NCBI GenBank assembly: GCA_046155505.1
Contig: JBJXFK010000289.1
Span: 1-14,411 of the forward strand
DNA from: JBJXFK01 sp046155505
GTDB lineage: Bacteria; Planctomycetota; Phycisphaerae; UBA1845; Fen-1342
Reading direction: 5' to 3'
DNA length: 14,411 nucleotides
Shown here: positions 6,324 to 12,636 of the stretch, piece after piece
How the letters are laid out: the number at the start of each line of letters is the position of its first letter
Position numbering within the stretch: the first letter of the stretch is position 1
Notes under the pieces: model-generated
Told to the model about the DNA's origin: nothing
What the model saw: only the letters and a program-made list of their open reading frames with translations
Database searches by the model: none
Position numbers and translations under genes: made by a program

Positions 6324-7079
6324 GTGTTAGACCGCATTCGATTTGTGTTGGTTCGCTCGCAGGTGCCGGGAAATGTCGGCGCGATTTGTCGCGCGATGAT
6401 GAACATGGGGCTGAGCGACCTGTTCATCGTCTCGCCCGAGTGCGATCCTCTCGCCGATGAGGCCCGTTGGCGGGCGATGCGCGCGTTGCCGATTCTGGAA
6501 GCCGCGCGAGTCGTGCCGACGGTCGCCGAGGCGCTTGATGGATGCGTGCTGAGTTTTGCGACGTCGGCCAAGGGTGGGTTCTATCGACGGCAGATCGCCG
6601 CGCCGCCGTGCGAGTCGGCTCGGGTTGCGCTCGAAGCGACGGCGGGCGGGCAAGTGGCGTTTGTGTTCGGGCCCGAGGATCACGGCTTGACGCAGGGCGA
6701 GTTGCTTGATTTCGATCGGTTGGTTGAGATTCCCGCGAATCCGCAATACGGCGCGCTCAACATCGCCGCCGCGGCGATGGTCATCGCTTACGAGTTGTAT
6801 ACAACCTCGCTGGAGATGGCGGGTTCGCCGCTGCTGCCGCCGCAGGATCCGCCGGCGGATGATCAACGCAAGCGGGTGATGTTCGAGAAACTGTTCGCGG
6901 CGCTCGATCGCATCGGATTTTTTGACTATCAGCAGACGCCGGAGCATCTGCAATTCGCGATTCGGCGTGTGCTGGGCCGGGCGGCGATGTCGGTGAATGA
7001 GGTGGACATTTTCATTGGCATCGCACAGCAGATTCAGTCGTTCGCGCGCAGGCACGATGGGAAAGCGAATGCAGAATGA
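6324..7079 (+). CDS. trmJ: tRNA (cytidine/uridine-2'-O-)-methyltransferase TrmJ (SPOUT family)
   Basis: The 251-aa product matches TrmJ in length and order of motifs. Motif 1 is PGNVGAICRA, with N17 and R23. Motif 2 is FGPEDHGLT (115-123). Motif 3 is IPANPQYGALNIAAAAMVIA (136-155), the trefoil-knot loop that binds S-adenosylmethionine. The C-terminal helical tail (about 187-240) includes RRVLGRAAMSVNEVDIFIGI, as in TrmJ. Known TrmJ enzymes methylate the 2'-OH of position 32 in tRNA anticodon loops in the cytoplasm. The start is GTG; the nearby ATG at 6316 leads to a stop after four codons. The last four residues (NANAE-like end, KANAE) and the stop lie inside a heptamer repeat. Other SpoU-class RNA methyltransferases are less likely because of the tail. 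Confidence 0.9.
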   Translation: MLDRIRFVLVRSQVPGNVGAICRAMMNMGLSDLFIVSPECDPLADEARWRAMRALPILEAARVVPTVAEALDGCVLSFATSAKGGFYRRQIAAPPCESARVALEATAGGQVAFVFGPEDHGLTQGELLDFDRLVEIPANPQYGALNIAAAAMVIAYELYTTSLEMAGSPLLPPQDPPADDQRKRVMFEKLFAALDRIGFFDYQQTPEHLQFAIRRVLGRAAMSVNEVDIFIGIAQQIQSFARRHDGKANAE

Positions 7080-7204
7080 AGAATGCAGAATGCAGAACGC
7101 TCCTCGGCGCGATTGAGAGAGACTCAGCCCGTGGGCGTTCCATAAGTGGCGATTTTGCTAGCTGAGCGGGCTTTCTGCATTCTGCATTCTGCATTTTGCA
7201 TTCG
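7066..7204 (+). repeat. Inverted pair of heptamer arrays (GAATGCA / TTCTGCA)
   Basis: The left arm (7066-7100) has units GAATGCA, GAATGAA, GAATGCA, GAATGCA and a degenerate GAACGCT. The right arm (7170-7204) has TTCTGCA three times, then TTTTGCA. The 35-bp arms pair at 32 of 35 positions with 69 bp between. The pair sits between convergent trmJ and the GspE/PilB gene, so it could fold as a bidirectional terminator. The left arm supplies the trmJ stop codon. Confidence 0.9.
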
Positions 7205-7216
7205 ACGGTCCGAAGC

Positions 7217-7255
7217 CATGCGGACGCGAACGACCGTCGGCACGGCACCCGCGCT
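7217..7255 (-). repeat. Dispersed ~40-bp element, copy 1
   Basis: This stretch aligns with 10432-10471 with about four mismatches and one gap; both contain GACGCGAACG and CCGTCGGC. Both copies lie at the 3' end of a minus-strand gene in the same orientation; here it is about 20 bp after the GspE/PilB stop. The internal hairpin is weaker than in copy 2 because of an uncompensated C to G change. Confidence 0.7.
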
Positions 7256-7275
7256 GCTTGAACTCCGCTTCCGTG

Positions 7276-8955
7276 CTACACCTTCGTCGCGCGAACGACT
7301 TCTTCCGGCGTGCTGTAGCCGTTTCTGACCAGCCGCCAGCCGTCTTCGCGGAGCAGCCGCATGCCGGCGGCCTTTGCGGCGGGCAGCAGGGCGGCGGCGG
7401 ATTTGCGTTCGACGACCATCTCGCGAATCTCGTCGTTCAGCGTGAGCAACTCAAAAATCGCGCGGCGACCGGAAAAGCCGGTCTGGAAACACTCGCGACA
7501 GCCGCGCCCGCGCCAGAGCTTTTCGCCGACCTTGTAATCAAAATCGCGCGGCAGCAATTGCGGGTTGTCTGGTTCGTACTGCTCCTTGCAATGCTTGCAG
7601 AGCGTGCGCACGAGTCGCTGAGCCATGACCGCTTCGAGCGAGCTGCTGATGAGGAACGGCTCGACGCCCATGTCGATCAGGCGCGTCGTCGCGCTCACGG
7701 CGTCGTTGGTGTGCAACGTGCTGAACACCAAGTGACCTGTGAGCGATGCGTTGATCGCCGTCTCGGCCGTCTCTTTGTCGCGAATTTCGCCGACGAGAAT
7801 CACGTCCGGGTCGTGACGCAGAAACGCACGCATCGCCTTGGCAAAGCTGAGGCCCGATTTGATGTTCACCTGCGTCTGATTGATGCCGGGGATGAAATAT
7901 TCGACGGGGTCTTCGATGGTCAGGATCTTCAGTTCCGAGTTCGCGATCTGCTTCAGCGCAGCGTAAAGCGAGGTCGTCTTTCCGCTGCCGGTCGGGCCGG
8001 TGACCAGGACGATCCCGTGCGGGCGGTCGATCACTTCGCAAAACCGCTCAAACGTGTCGCCCTCCATGCCCAGTTCTTGCAGGCTGATGAGCACCTTCGA
8101 CTTGTCGAGAATGCGCAGCACGATGCCCTCGCCGAAGGCCATCGGAATGACGCTCACGCGCAGGTCGATCTCGCGCCCGTGCACCTTGATCTTGAAACTG
8201 CCGTCCTGTGGCAGGCGCTTTTCGGCGATATTCATGCCGCTGAGAATTTTGATGCGGCTAATAACGGCGTTCTGAAAGCGGCGAATCTCGGGCGGCACGT
8301 TGGCATAGCGCAGGACGCCGTCAACGCGATAGCGCACGGCGAAGTCGCCCTCGAACGGCTCGAAGTGAATGTCGCTGGATCGCAGGTCGATCGCCTCGAT
8401 CAAAATCTCGTTGACGAGCTTGATGACCGACGCTTCCTGGGCCATCTGCACGTCGAGGTCGCTCGACTCGACGACGGCTTCGTTCATGATTTCGATGTCG
8501 CCCTGCTCGGCGGCCATCTCCTGCAACACTTCGCCGCCGACGCCGTAGAAATTCTTGATCAGCTTGTTGATCTCGGCCCGCGTGGCGAGCACCGAGTCGA
8601 TCGGCATATTGATGCACGTGCGCAGCTCTTCCATCGCGTACATGTTGTACGGGTCGCTGGTTGCGACTTGAATCGCCTTGCCGCTGCGGCGAATGGGCAT
8701 GAGCGTGTACTTGTGGACGATGCGGCTGGGGACGAGCTTGAGCAGATCCGGCTCGACATCCTTCTCGGTCGGCTCGATGACCTTCATTGAAAGCTGCTCG
8801 CCATAGACGCGGAGCATCTCGCGTTCGTTGACGTAATTGAGGCGGACGAGCAGTTGGTCGATGCGCTCGGATGAATTTTTTTGCTGGGCCAGTGCGCCCA
8901 GGAGCTGATCCTGCGTGATGAGGCCTTTTTTGACCAGCGTTTCGCCGACAGGCAT
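7276..8955 (-). CDS. GspE/PilB-family secretion or pilus assembly ATPase
   Basis: The 559-aa product has all parts of a GspE/PilB motor. Residues 1-140 are an MshEN-type N-terminal domain (GETLVKKGLITQDQLLGALA). The ATPase domain spans 175-500: Walker A is GPTGSGKT (320-327, K326), the Asp box IEDPVEY lies near 347-353, Walker B is VILVGEIRD (385-393, E390), and the His box is GHLVFSTLHTND (407-418). A zinc motif C453-x2-C456 and C486-x2-C489 is intact. Such ATPases power pilin polymerisation at the inner membrane. The start at 8955 is chosen for AAGGA about 9 bp upstream; an in-frame ATG at 9015 would read through a GC hairpin. The partner pseudopilin at 11767-12480 is not adjacent, and no GspF/PilC gene is seen here. 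PilB versus GspE cannot be decided. Confidence 0.95.
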   Translation of the reverse strand: MPVGETLVKKGLITQDQLLGALAQQKNSSERIDQLLVRLNYVNEREMLRVYGEQLSMKVIEPTEKDVEPDLLKLVPSRIVHKYTLMPIRRSGKAIQVATSDPYNMYAMEELRTCINMPIDSVLATRAEINKLIKNFYGVGGEVLQEMAAEQGDIEIMNEAVVESSDLDVQMAQEASVIKLVNEILIEAIDLRSSDIHFEPFEGDFAVRYRVDGVLRYANVPPEIRRFQNAVISRIKILSGMNIAEKRLPQDGSFKIKVHGREIDLRVSVIPMAFGEGIVLRILDKSKVLISLQELGMEGDTFERFCEVIDRPHGIVLVTGPTGSGKTTSLYAALKQIANSELKILTIEDPVEYFIPGINQTQVNIKSGLSFAKAMRAFLRHDPDVILVGEIRDKETAETAINASLTGHLVFSTLHTNDAVSATTRLIDMGVEPFLISSSLEAVMAQRLVRTLCKHCKEQYEPDNPQLLPRDFDYKVGEKLWRGRGCRECFQTGFSGRRAIFELLTLNDEIREMVVERKSAAALLPAAKAAGMRLLREDGWRLVRNGYSTPEEVVRATKV

Positions 8956-8971
8956 TTTCTTCGATCCTTTC

Positions 8972-8990
8972 GCGGCGGAGTTTCCGCCGC
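8972..8990 (-). promoter_or_regulatory. GC hairpin in the leader of the GspE/PilB gene
   Basis: GCGGCGGA and TCCGCCGC form a perfect 8-bp stem with a 3-base loop directly upstream of the AAAGGA ribosome binding site (minus strand). A -10-like TATTCT lies at 8995-9000, which would start transcription inside the stem. It could affect message stability or translation, but no -35 supports this start. Confidence 0.35.
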
Positions 8991-9009
8991 TGGGAGAATA
9001 ACGGCATAG

Positions 9010-9036
9010 CCACATAGGGCACAGAGGGCACCGAGT
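9010..9036 (+). repeat. Three 9-bp tandem units (GCACAGAGG type)
   Basis: CCACATAGG, GCACAGAGG and GCACCGAGT follow one another. The array is short and degenerate. It lies in the 375-bp gap 8956-9330 between divergent genes. Confidence 0.4.
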
Positions 9037-9044
9037 TGCGGCGT

Positions 9045-9106
9045 TCGGGCCTCCGTGCTCGTAGCGATCGGGCCTCCGTGCCCGACGGCGGCTCGCGTAG
9101 CGAGCC
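9045..9106 (+). repeat. Direct repeat and two hairpins in the divergent gap
   Basis: TCGGGCCTCCGTGC occurs twice (9045-9058, 9068-9081) at a 23-bp period. The second copy begins the hairpin TCGGGC / GCCCGA (9068-9085). A second hairpin follows, GGCTCGC-GTA-GCGAGCC (9090-9106). The remaining bases to 9300 hold nothing I can assign. Confidence 0.6.
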
Positions 9107-9315
9107 AGAACCGAGCCCCGCGCGTAAGCAAGGGGTTTCTCGCGGTTGCAAAAGAGCTGTCCCTACGATCGCGGCTCAGAAGCAGCAGCCGAGGGCGGCG
9201 GCTCCACAAAGCGGCGTTCGAGCATACGTTCCGGCTCTCTCCTCGCGCACCGCTCCGATTACTTGTACACGGCTCGTGAATCCAAATTGCGGGCGTTTTT
9301 CGAGGCTCGGTGGGG

Positions 9316-9321
9316 TAGATT
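9316..9321 (+). promoter_or_regulatory. -10-like hexamer 9 bp before the zinc-ribbon gene
   Basis: TAGATT (4 of 6 to consensus, TANNNT form) lies 9 bp before the ATG at 9331. No Shine-Dalgarno is visible, so the message may be leaderless or nearly so. No -35 was found. Confidence 0.25.
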
Positions 9322-9330
9322 ATCGAGCAT

Positions 9331-10278
9331 ATGGGCCGAACGGTGCATGCTGACACGACACGCGACACGGTTGGGCACGATTTGAAGTGCCGCCGGTGCG
9401 GCTACAACCTGCGTGGGTTGTCGTGGGAGGGTAACTGCCCGGAGTGCGCGCTGCAGGTGATTCGGTCGACGGGCGAGCGGTGGTTGTCGCTGAGTGATCT
9501 CGGGTGGTTGTACACGCTGCGCCGCGGCCACTACTGCTTGATCTGGGCGTCCGTTCTCGCGATGGGCGGGTTGCTCGGCGTGATGTTGCTGGGGCGGGGC
9601 CAAGCCAACTCCACGGAACAACTGGCGACAATCTGGTTCGCTGTGATGACCGTGTGGGCATGCGCCGGTTCGATGCTGATGGCGACGCCGGAACCGAATC
9701 TGACCGGGCAAGCGTTTGAGGAACGGACGCGCCAATTCAGCCGATTTTGGTCGTTGTTGTTCGCGGCCGGGACGACGATTCTCAGTTTGGCCGCGACGAT
9801 CACGGGATCGCGGCTATCGCTCTTGAGCGCCGGCGTGGTCGCACTGGTTGCGGCGACATGGCTGGCGGCGATTCTCGCGATTTACGCCCACGCACGCTGG
9901 ATCGGATTTCTGGCGTCGCGCTGCGAGCGGCGAACGCTAGCCGACATGAGTATCGCGAGTGCGCGCGGTGTGTTCATTGCTGGCGGAATCGCATTCACGT
10001 TATGGCTGGTTGTGCGCGCACCGGTTGCCCTCAACCTGCCGCAGACTGGCACGCTGATTCAAACACTCAGCGTAATCAGCGGGGCACTCTTCATCGTGAA
10101 CTGTTCAACGATGGTCGCGCTACCGGTGTTGGTACTCATGCTCTTCGCGATTCAGGTTCAAGCCGGTCAAATGCTCGCCGACGAAATTGCGCTTGCCGAG
10201 GCACGCGAACGCGTTGCGCAGGGGTTACAGCCTGAACGCCCGCCGCGAGGGTCGCTCGAACGCGGGCACGGCGACTGA
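9331..10278 (+). CDS. Membrane protein with N-terminal zinc ribbon, function unknown
   Basis: The 315-aa product begins with a rubredoxin-like zinc ribbon, C20-x2-C23-GYNLRGL-...-C36-x2-C39. About six membrane segments follow, near residues 68-88, 99-118, 139-158, 163-186, 213-230 and 245-276 (the last could be two). The C-terminal 40 residues are charged and cytoplasmic by inference. CRxCGYNLRGL ribbons joined to membrane segments are familiar to me from planctomycete hypothetical proteins, but no function is known to me. There is no catalytic motif. It is probably monocistronic: a divergent gene lies upstream and a convergent gene downstream. Confidence 0.85.
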   Translation: MGRTVHADTTRDTVGHDLKCRRCGYNLRGLSWEGNCPECALQVIRSTGERWLSLSDLGWLYTLRRGHYCLIWASVLAMGGLLGVMLLGRGQANSTEQLATIWFAVMTVWACAGSMLMATPEPNLTGQAFEERTRQFSRFWSLLFAAGTTILSLAATITGSRLSLLSAGVVALVAATWLAAILAIYAHARWIGFLASRCERRTLADMSIASARGVFIAGGIAFTLWLVVRAPVALNLPQTGTLIQTLSVISGALFIVNCSTMVALPVLVLMLFAIQVQAGQMLADEIALAEARERVAQGLQPERPPRGSLERGHGD

Positions 10279-10279
10279 G

Positions 10280-10300
10280 AGCGAGCTACCCCGGCTCGCT
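10280..10300 (+). terminator. Hairpin just after the zinc-ribbon gene
   Basis: AGCGAGC (10280-10286) and GCTCGCT (10294-10300) form a perfect 7-bp stem with a 7-base loop, starting 2 bases after the stop. No T-run follows, so intrinsic termination is unsure. The sequence resembles the hairpin at 9090-9106. Most of the 191-bp gap to 10470 is GC-rich and unassigned apart from this and the 40-bp element. Confidence 0.35.
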
Positions 10301-10431
10301 TCGCTCGCGGTCACTCGCTGGCGCGTCGCGTTCGGACCGATTTCACGCGGCGCGCCGACGGCGGAGTACCGCGCGTCAGCATGGCACTGAACATTGTGGA
10401 GCTGCCGCCCTCGGCTGCCTCTCGTCGCACA

Positions 10432-10471
10432 CATGCCGACGCGAACGGCCGTCGGCGTGGCACCCGGCGCT
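10432..10471 (-). repeat. Dispersed ~40-bp element, copy 2
   Basis: This matches 7217-7255 with about four mismatches and one gap. A 7-bp stem, GCCGACG / CGTCGGC, lies inside with an 8-base loop. Its right end touches the TAG stop of the cysteine desulfurase gene, so it may act as a 3' end or terminator structure. Confidence 0.7.
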
Positions 10472-11618
10472 ACGCGTTTATGGCAGCCACTCGTGCGACA
10501 GCGTCGGGCAAGACTTCCATCAGACGTTCGATATCCTCGGTCCGCGATTCGCGACTGAGCGAGAAGCGGATTTGACCTTGCGCGATGACCGGGTCGATGC
10601 CCATCGCCTTCAGAACATGCGACGGTTCGAGCGAGCCGCTGCTGCATGCGGCCCCGCTGCTCGCCGCAATGCCGGCCTGGCTGAGCAATAGTAGCAACGC
10701 TTCGGCCTCGACCCCCGGGAAACATGCGCAACAGGTGTTGGGCAATCGTGCGCCAGCATCGCCGGCGACGTGTACGGTTGGGAATTGCGAGCGTAGTCGC
10801 GTTTCGAGATCATCGCGCAGGCGGCGCACATGCGCGACGTGCGAATCGAAGTCGTCGATCGCCAAGCGGCACGCGGTTGCGAATGCCACGACGCCGGCGA
10901 CGTTTTGCGTTCCGCCGCGGCGCTGGCGTTCTTGTGGGCCGCCGAGCAGTTGTGGGCGGAATTGTGTGCCGCGGCGAATGTAGAGCGCACCGGTGCCTTT
11001 CGGGCCGTGGATCTTGTGAGCGCTCAGGCTCATCAAGTCGCAGCCGAGATCGTCGACACGAATGGCGAGTTTGCCGAGTGCGTTGACCGCGTCGGTGTGC
11101 AGAAGCGAGCCGCGGGCGTGGACGATGTCGGCGATTTCGCGGAGGGAAAAAACGACGCCGGTCTCGTTGTTGGCGAGCATGATCGAGACGAGGGCGGTGT
11201 TGGGGCGGATGGCGGCTGCGAGTTGGTCGAGATCGAGTCGCCCGTCATGATCGACGCCGACGCGGGTGACGGCGACGCCGCGGCGTTCGAGCGACTCGGC
11301 GGGTTCGAGGATGGCGTGGTGCTCGACGGCGGAGATGACGATGTGCCGCTTGGCGGGGCGGGCTTCGAGCACGCCGAGCAGGGCGGCGTTGTCGGATTCG
11401 GTGCCGCCGCTGGTGAAGGTGATTTCGCTGTCGCGTGCGCCGATGGCGGCGGCGACGGTGGCGCGGCATTCCTCGACGCTGGCGGCGACCTGCGCACCGA
11501 AGTGATGCAGGCTTGACGGGTTGCCGTATTGCTCGGTGAGATAGGGCAGCATGGCGTCGACGACGCGCGGATCGACGCGGGTGGTGGCGTTGTTGTCGAG
11601 ATAGATCACGGCGGACAT
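10470..11618 (-). CDS. NifS/IscS-type cysteine desulfurase
   Basis: The 382-aa product is a class V aminotransferase-fold PLP enzyme that removes sulfur from cysteine for Fe-S cluster or thio-cofactor synthesis. It opens with YLDNNATTRVDP (6-17). H100-H101 lie in AVEHHAILEP, D176 in LLHTDAVNA, and the PLP lysine is K202 in SLSAHKIHGPKGTGALY. The active cysteine is C325 in SSGAACSSGSLEPSHVLKA. The Gln usually two residues after the DA pair is Asn (N179). The frame extends to 11672, but the extra 18 residues come from an inverted repeat, so the start at 11618 is preferred. It has no Shine-Dalgarno but a -10-like TACGAT 6 bp upstream. No iscU, nifU or sufE lies in the window, so the sulfur acceptor is unknown. 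Confidence 0.94.
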   Translation of the reverse strand: MSAVIYLDNNATTRVDPRVVDAMLPYLTEQYGNPSSLHHFGAQVAASVEECRATVAAAIGARDSEITFTSGGTESDNAALLGVLEARPAKRHIVISAVEHHAILEPAESLERRGVAVTRVGVDHDGRLDLDQLAAAIRPNTALVSIMLANNETGVVFSLREIADIVHARGSLLHTDAVNALGKLAIRVDDLGCDLMSLSAHKIHGPKGTGALYIRRGTQFRPQLLGGPQERQRRGGTQNVAGVVAFATACRLAIDDFDSHVAHVRRLRDDLETRLRSQFPTVHVAGDAGARLPNTCCACFPGVEAEALLLLLSQAGIAASSGAACSSGSLEPSHVLKAMGIDPVIAQGQIRFSLSRESRTEDIERLMEVLPDAVARVAAINA

Positions 11619-11624
11619 ATGTGG

Positions 11625-11630
11625 ATCGTA
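11625..11630 (-). promoter_or_regulatory. -10-like hexamer 6 bp before the cysteine desulfurase start
   Basis: On the minus strand TACGAT (TANNNT form) ends exactly 6 bp before the ATG at 11618. There is no ribosome binding site, so a leaderless message is possible. Confidence 0.35.
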
Positions 11631-11649
11631 GCGTGCGGCAGCCAAATTC

Positions 11650-11742
11650 GTAGGCTGGGCATCGCCCGCCATTATGCGCGTCGAGCGCGCGGGGTGGGTC
11701 GATCGTTACGCCCGTGCGAATGGTGGGCGATGCCCACCCTAC
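11650..11742 (+). repeat. 24-bp inverted repeat (GTGGGC / GCCCAC type)
   Basis: Arms 11650-11673 and 11719-11742 pair at 22 of 24 positions with a 45-bp spacer. It fills most of the 148-bp gap between the pseudopilin and cysteine desulfurase genes, both on the minus strand. Repeats of the TAGGGTGGGCATCGCCCACC kind are familiar to me between planctomycete genes. It could terminate pseudopilin transcription. Confidence 0.85.
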
Positions 11743-11766
11743 ACCGACGCGCGGTGCCGATCCTCC

Positions 11767-12480
11767 TTAGTTATTCGGCGTGAGCGGATCGAGATCCCAG
11801 TCTTCGGCGAGTTTCTCACGCAAGGTCAGGCTGCGCTCGACATGGCCGTCGCGGAAGGCGAAATTGGAACCGCCGTAGTGGCGTTCGTCGATGTAGGCTT
11901 CGCCCTCGAGGCCGGCGAGGCGGTATTTGGAGACGTCGGATCGTTCGAGGTCTTCGGGCAGCGTGACCATCGGGGCGCTGTCGGTGATCAGTGGCAGACG
12001 GTAACGCACTTTTTCGAGCGTGCCGCCGCGCCAGCCTTCTTCATAGACGCGATAGTGCCCGCCGCTGCTGCCGAATTGCGGTTCGGCCTCCTTGCAGGTC
12101 CAGAAACGATAGTTGTCCTCGATGTTGCGCATCACCGGGTAGGGCTGATCCCAGGGATAGTCGCGTTCGCTGTACATCGAGGTGTAGAGCACCTCGGCCC
12201 AGCCGTGATATACGGGACGACCGCTGGGCGGCAGCCAGTCTTTCGGGGCATTGGGCGGTTTGGCTTCGTAGCGCTGTGTCGGAAGGGCGAAGGAGTAGTC
12301 GTTGCCGTAGGCGAAAATGCCCTTCATCATTTCGCTGAGCGTGGCCATGCAGACGGTGGCCTTGGCTTGCTGTCGAGCGCGAGAGAGCGACGGCGTGGTG
12401 ATGGAAATCAGGAGCGAAATAATCGCGACGACGACCAGCAGTTCGATGAGCGTGAAGGCGAGACGACGACGATTGCGCAT
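11767..12480 (-). CDS. Type II pseudopilin with H-X9-DG motif
   Basis: The ATG at 12480 follows GGGAG at about 5 bp. The 237-aa product has a prepilin leader MRNRRRLA cut before F9, then FTLIELLVVVAIISLLISI, with the conserved glutamate E13 at +5. This is a class III signal peptide for a prepilin peptidase, and the hydrophobic helix anchors or packs the subunit. Near the C-terminus, H201 and D211-G212 form the H-X9-DG motif (ERHYGGSNFAFRDGHV) that marks a large planctomycete pseudopilin group. The middle is aromatic-rich and unlike classical major pilins. The position -1 residue is Ala, not the usual Gly. The role is likely a surface or periplasmic pseudopilus subunit assembled by a GspE/PilB-type ATPase such as the one at 7276-8955. 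Confidence 0.93.
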   Translation of the reverse strand: MRNRRRLAFTLIELLVVVAIISLLISITTPSLSRARQQAKATVCMATLSEMMKGIFAYGNDYSFALPTQRYEAKPPNAPKDWLPPSGRPVYHGWAEVLYTSMYSERDYPWDQPYPVMRNIEDNYRFWTCKEAEPQFGSSGGHYRVYEEGWRGGTLEKVRYRLPLITDSAPMVTLPEDLERSDVSKYRLAGLEGEAYIDERHYGGSNFAFRDGHVERSLTLREKLAEDWDLDPLTPNN

Positions 12481-12508
12481 GGCTGCTCCCAGCAGGTTCC
12501 ACCAGGGA

Positions 12509-12538
12509 ATAGTACCCGCGTCGATCCGCCGATTCCAA
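12509..12538 (-). promoter_or_regulatory. Candidate promoter for the pseudopilin gene
   Basis: On the minus strand TTGGAA (12533-12538) and TACTAT (12509-12514) are 18 bp apart, each matching the sigma-70 consensus at 4 of 6. The -10 is 28 bp before the start codon. Confidence 0.3.
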
Positions 12539-12624
12539 GAGAATCTGGCACGATCACGAAATTCGGACGCTGCTTACGGGCCGAGTGGCTTGCGTTGGTT
12601 CGGATGCCGTTTGTCAAGTCGCTT

Positions 12625-12630
12625 TACAAT
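12625..12630 (+). promoter_or_regulatory. -10-like hexamer 6 bp before the GT-C/TPR gene
   Basis: TACAAT (5 of 6 to consensus) ends exactly 6 bp before the ATG at 12637. TTGTCA at 12611-12616 resembles a -35 but is only 8 bp away, too close. A leaderless start is the simplest reading. Confidence 0.4.
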
Positions 12631-12636
12631 GGCGGG

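Noticed and set aside
7258..8790. 510-aa + strand open frame
   Set aside because: Antisense to the clearly real GspE/PilB gene, which has all its motifs.
10830..11516. 228-aa + strand open frame rich in Gly, Asp and Val
   Set aside because: Antisense to the cysteine desulfurase, whose catalytic residues are intact.
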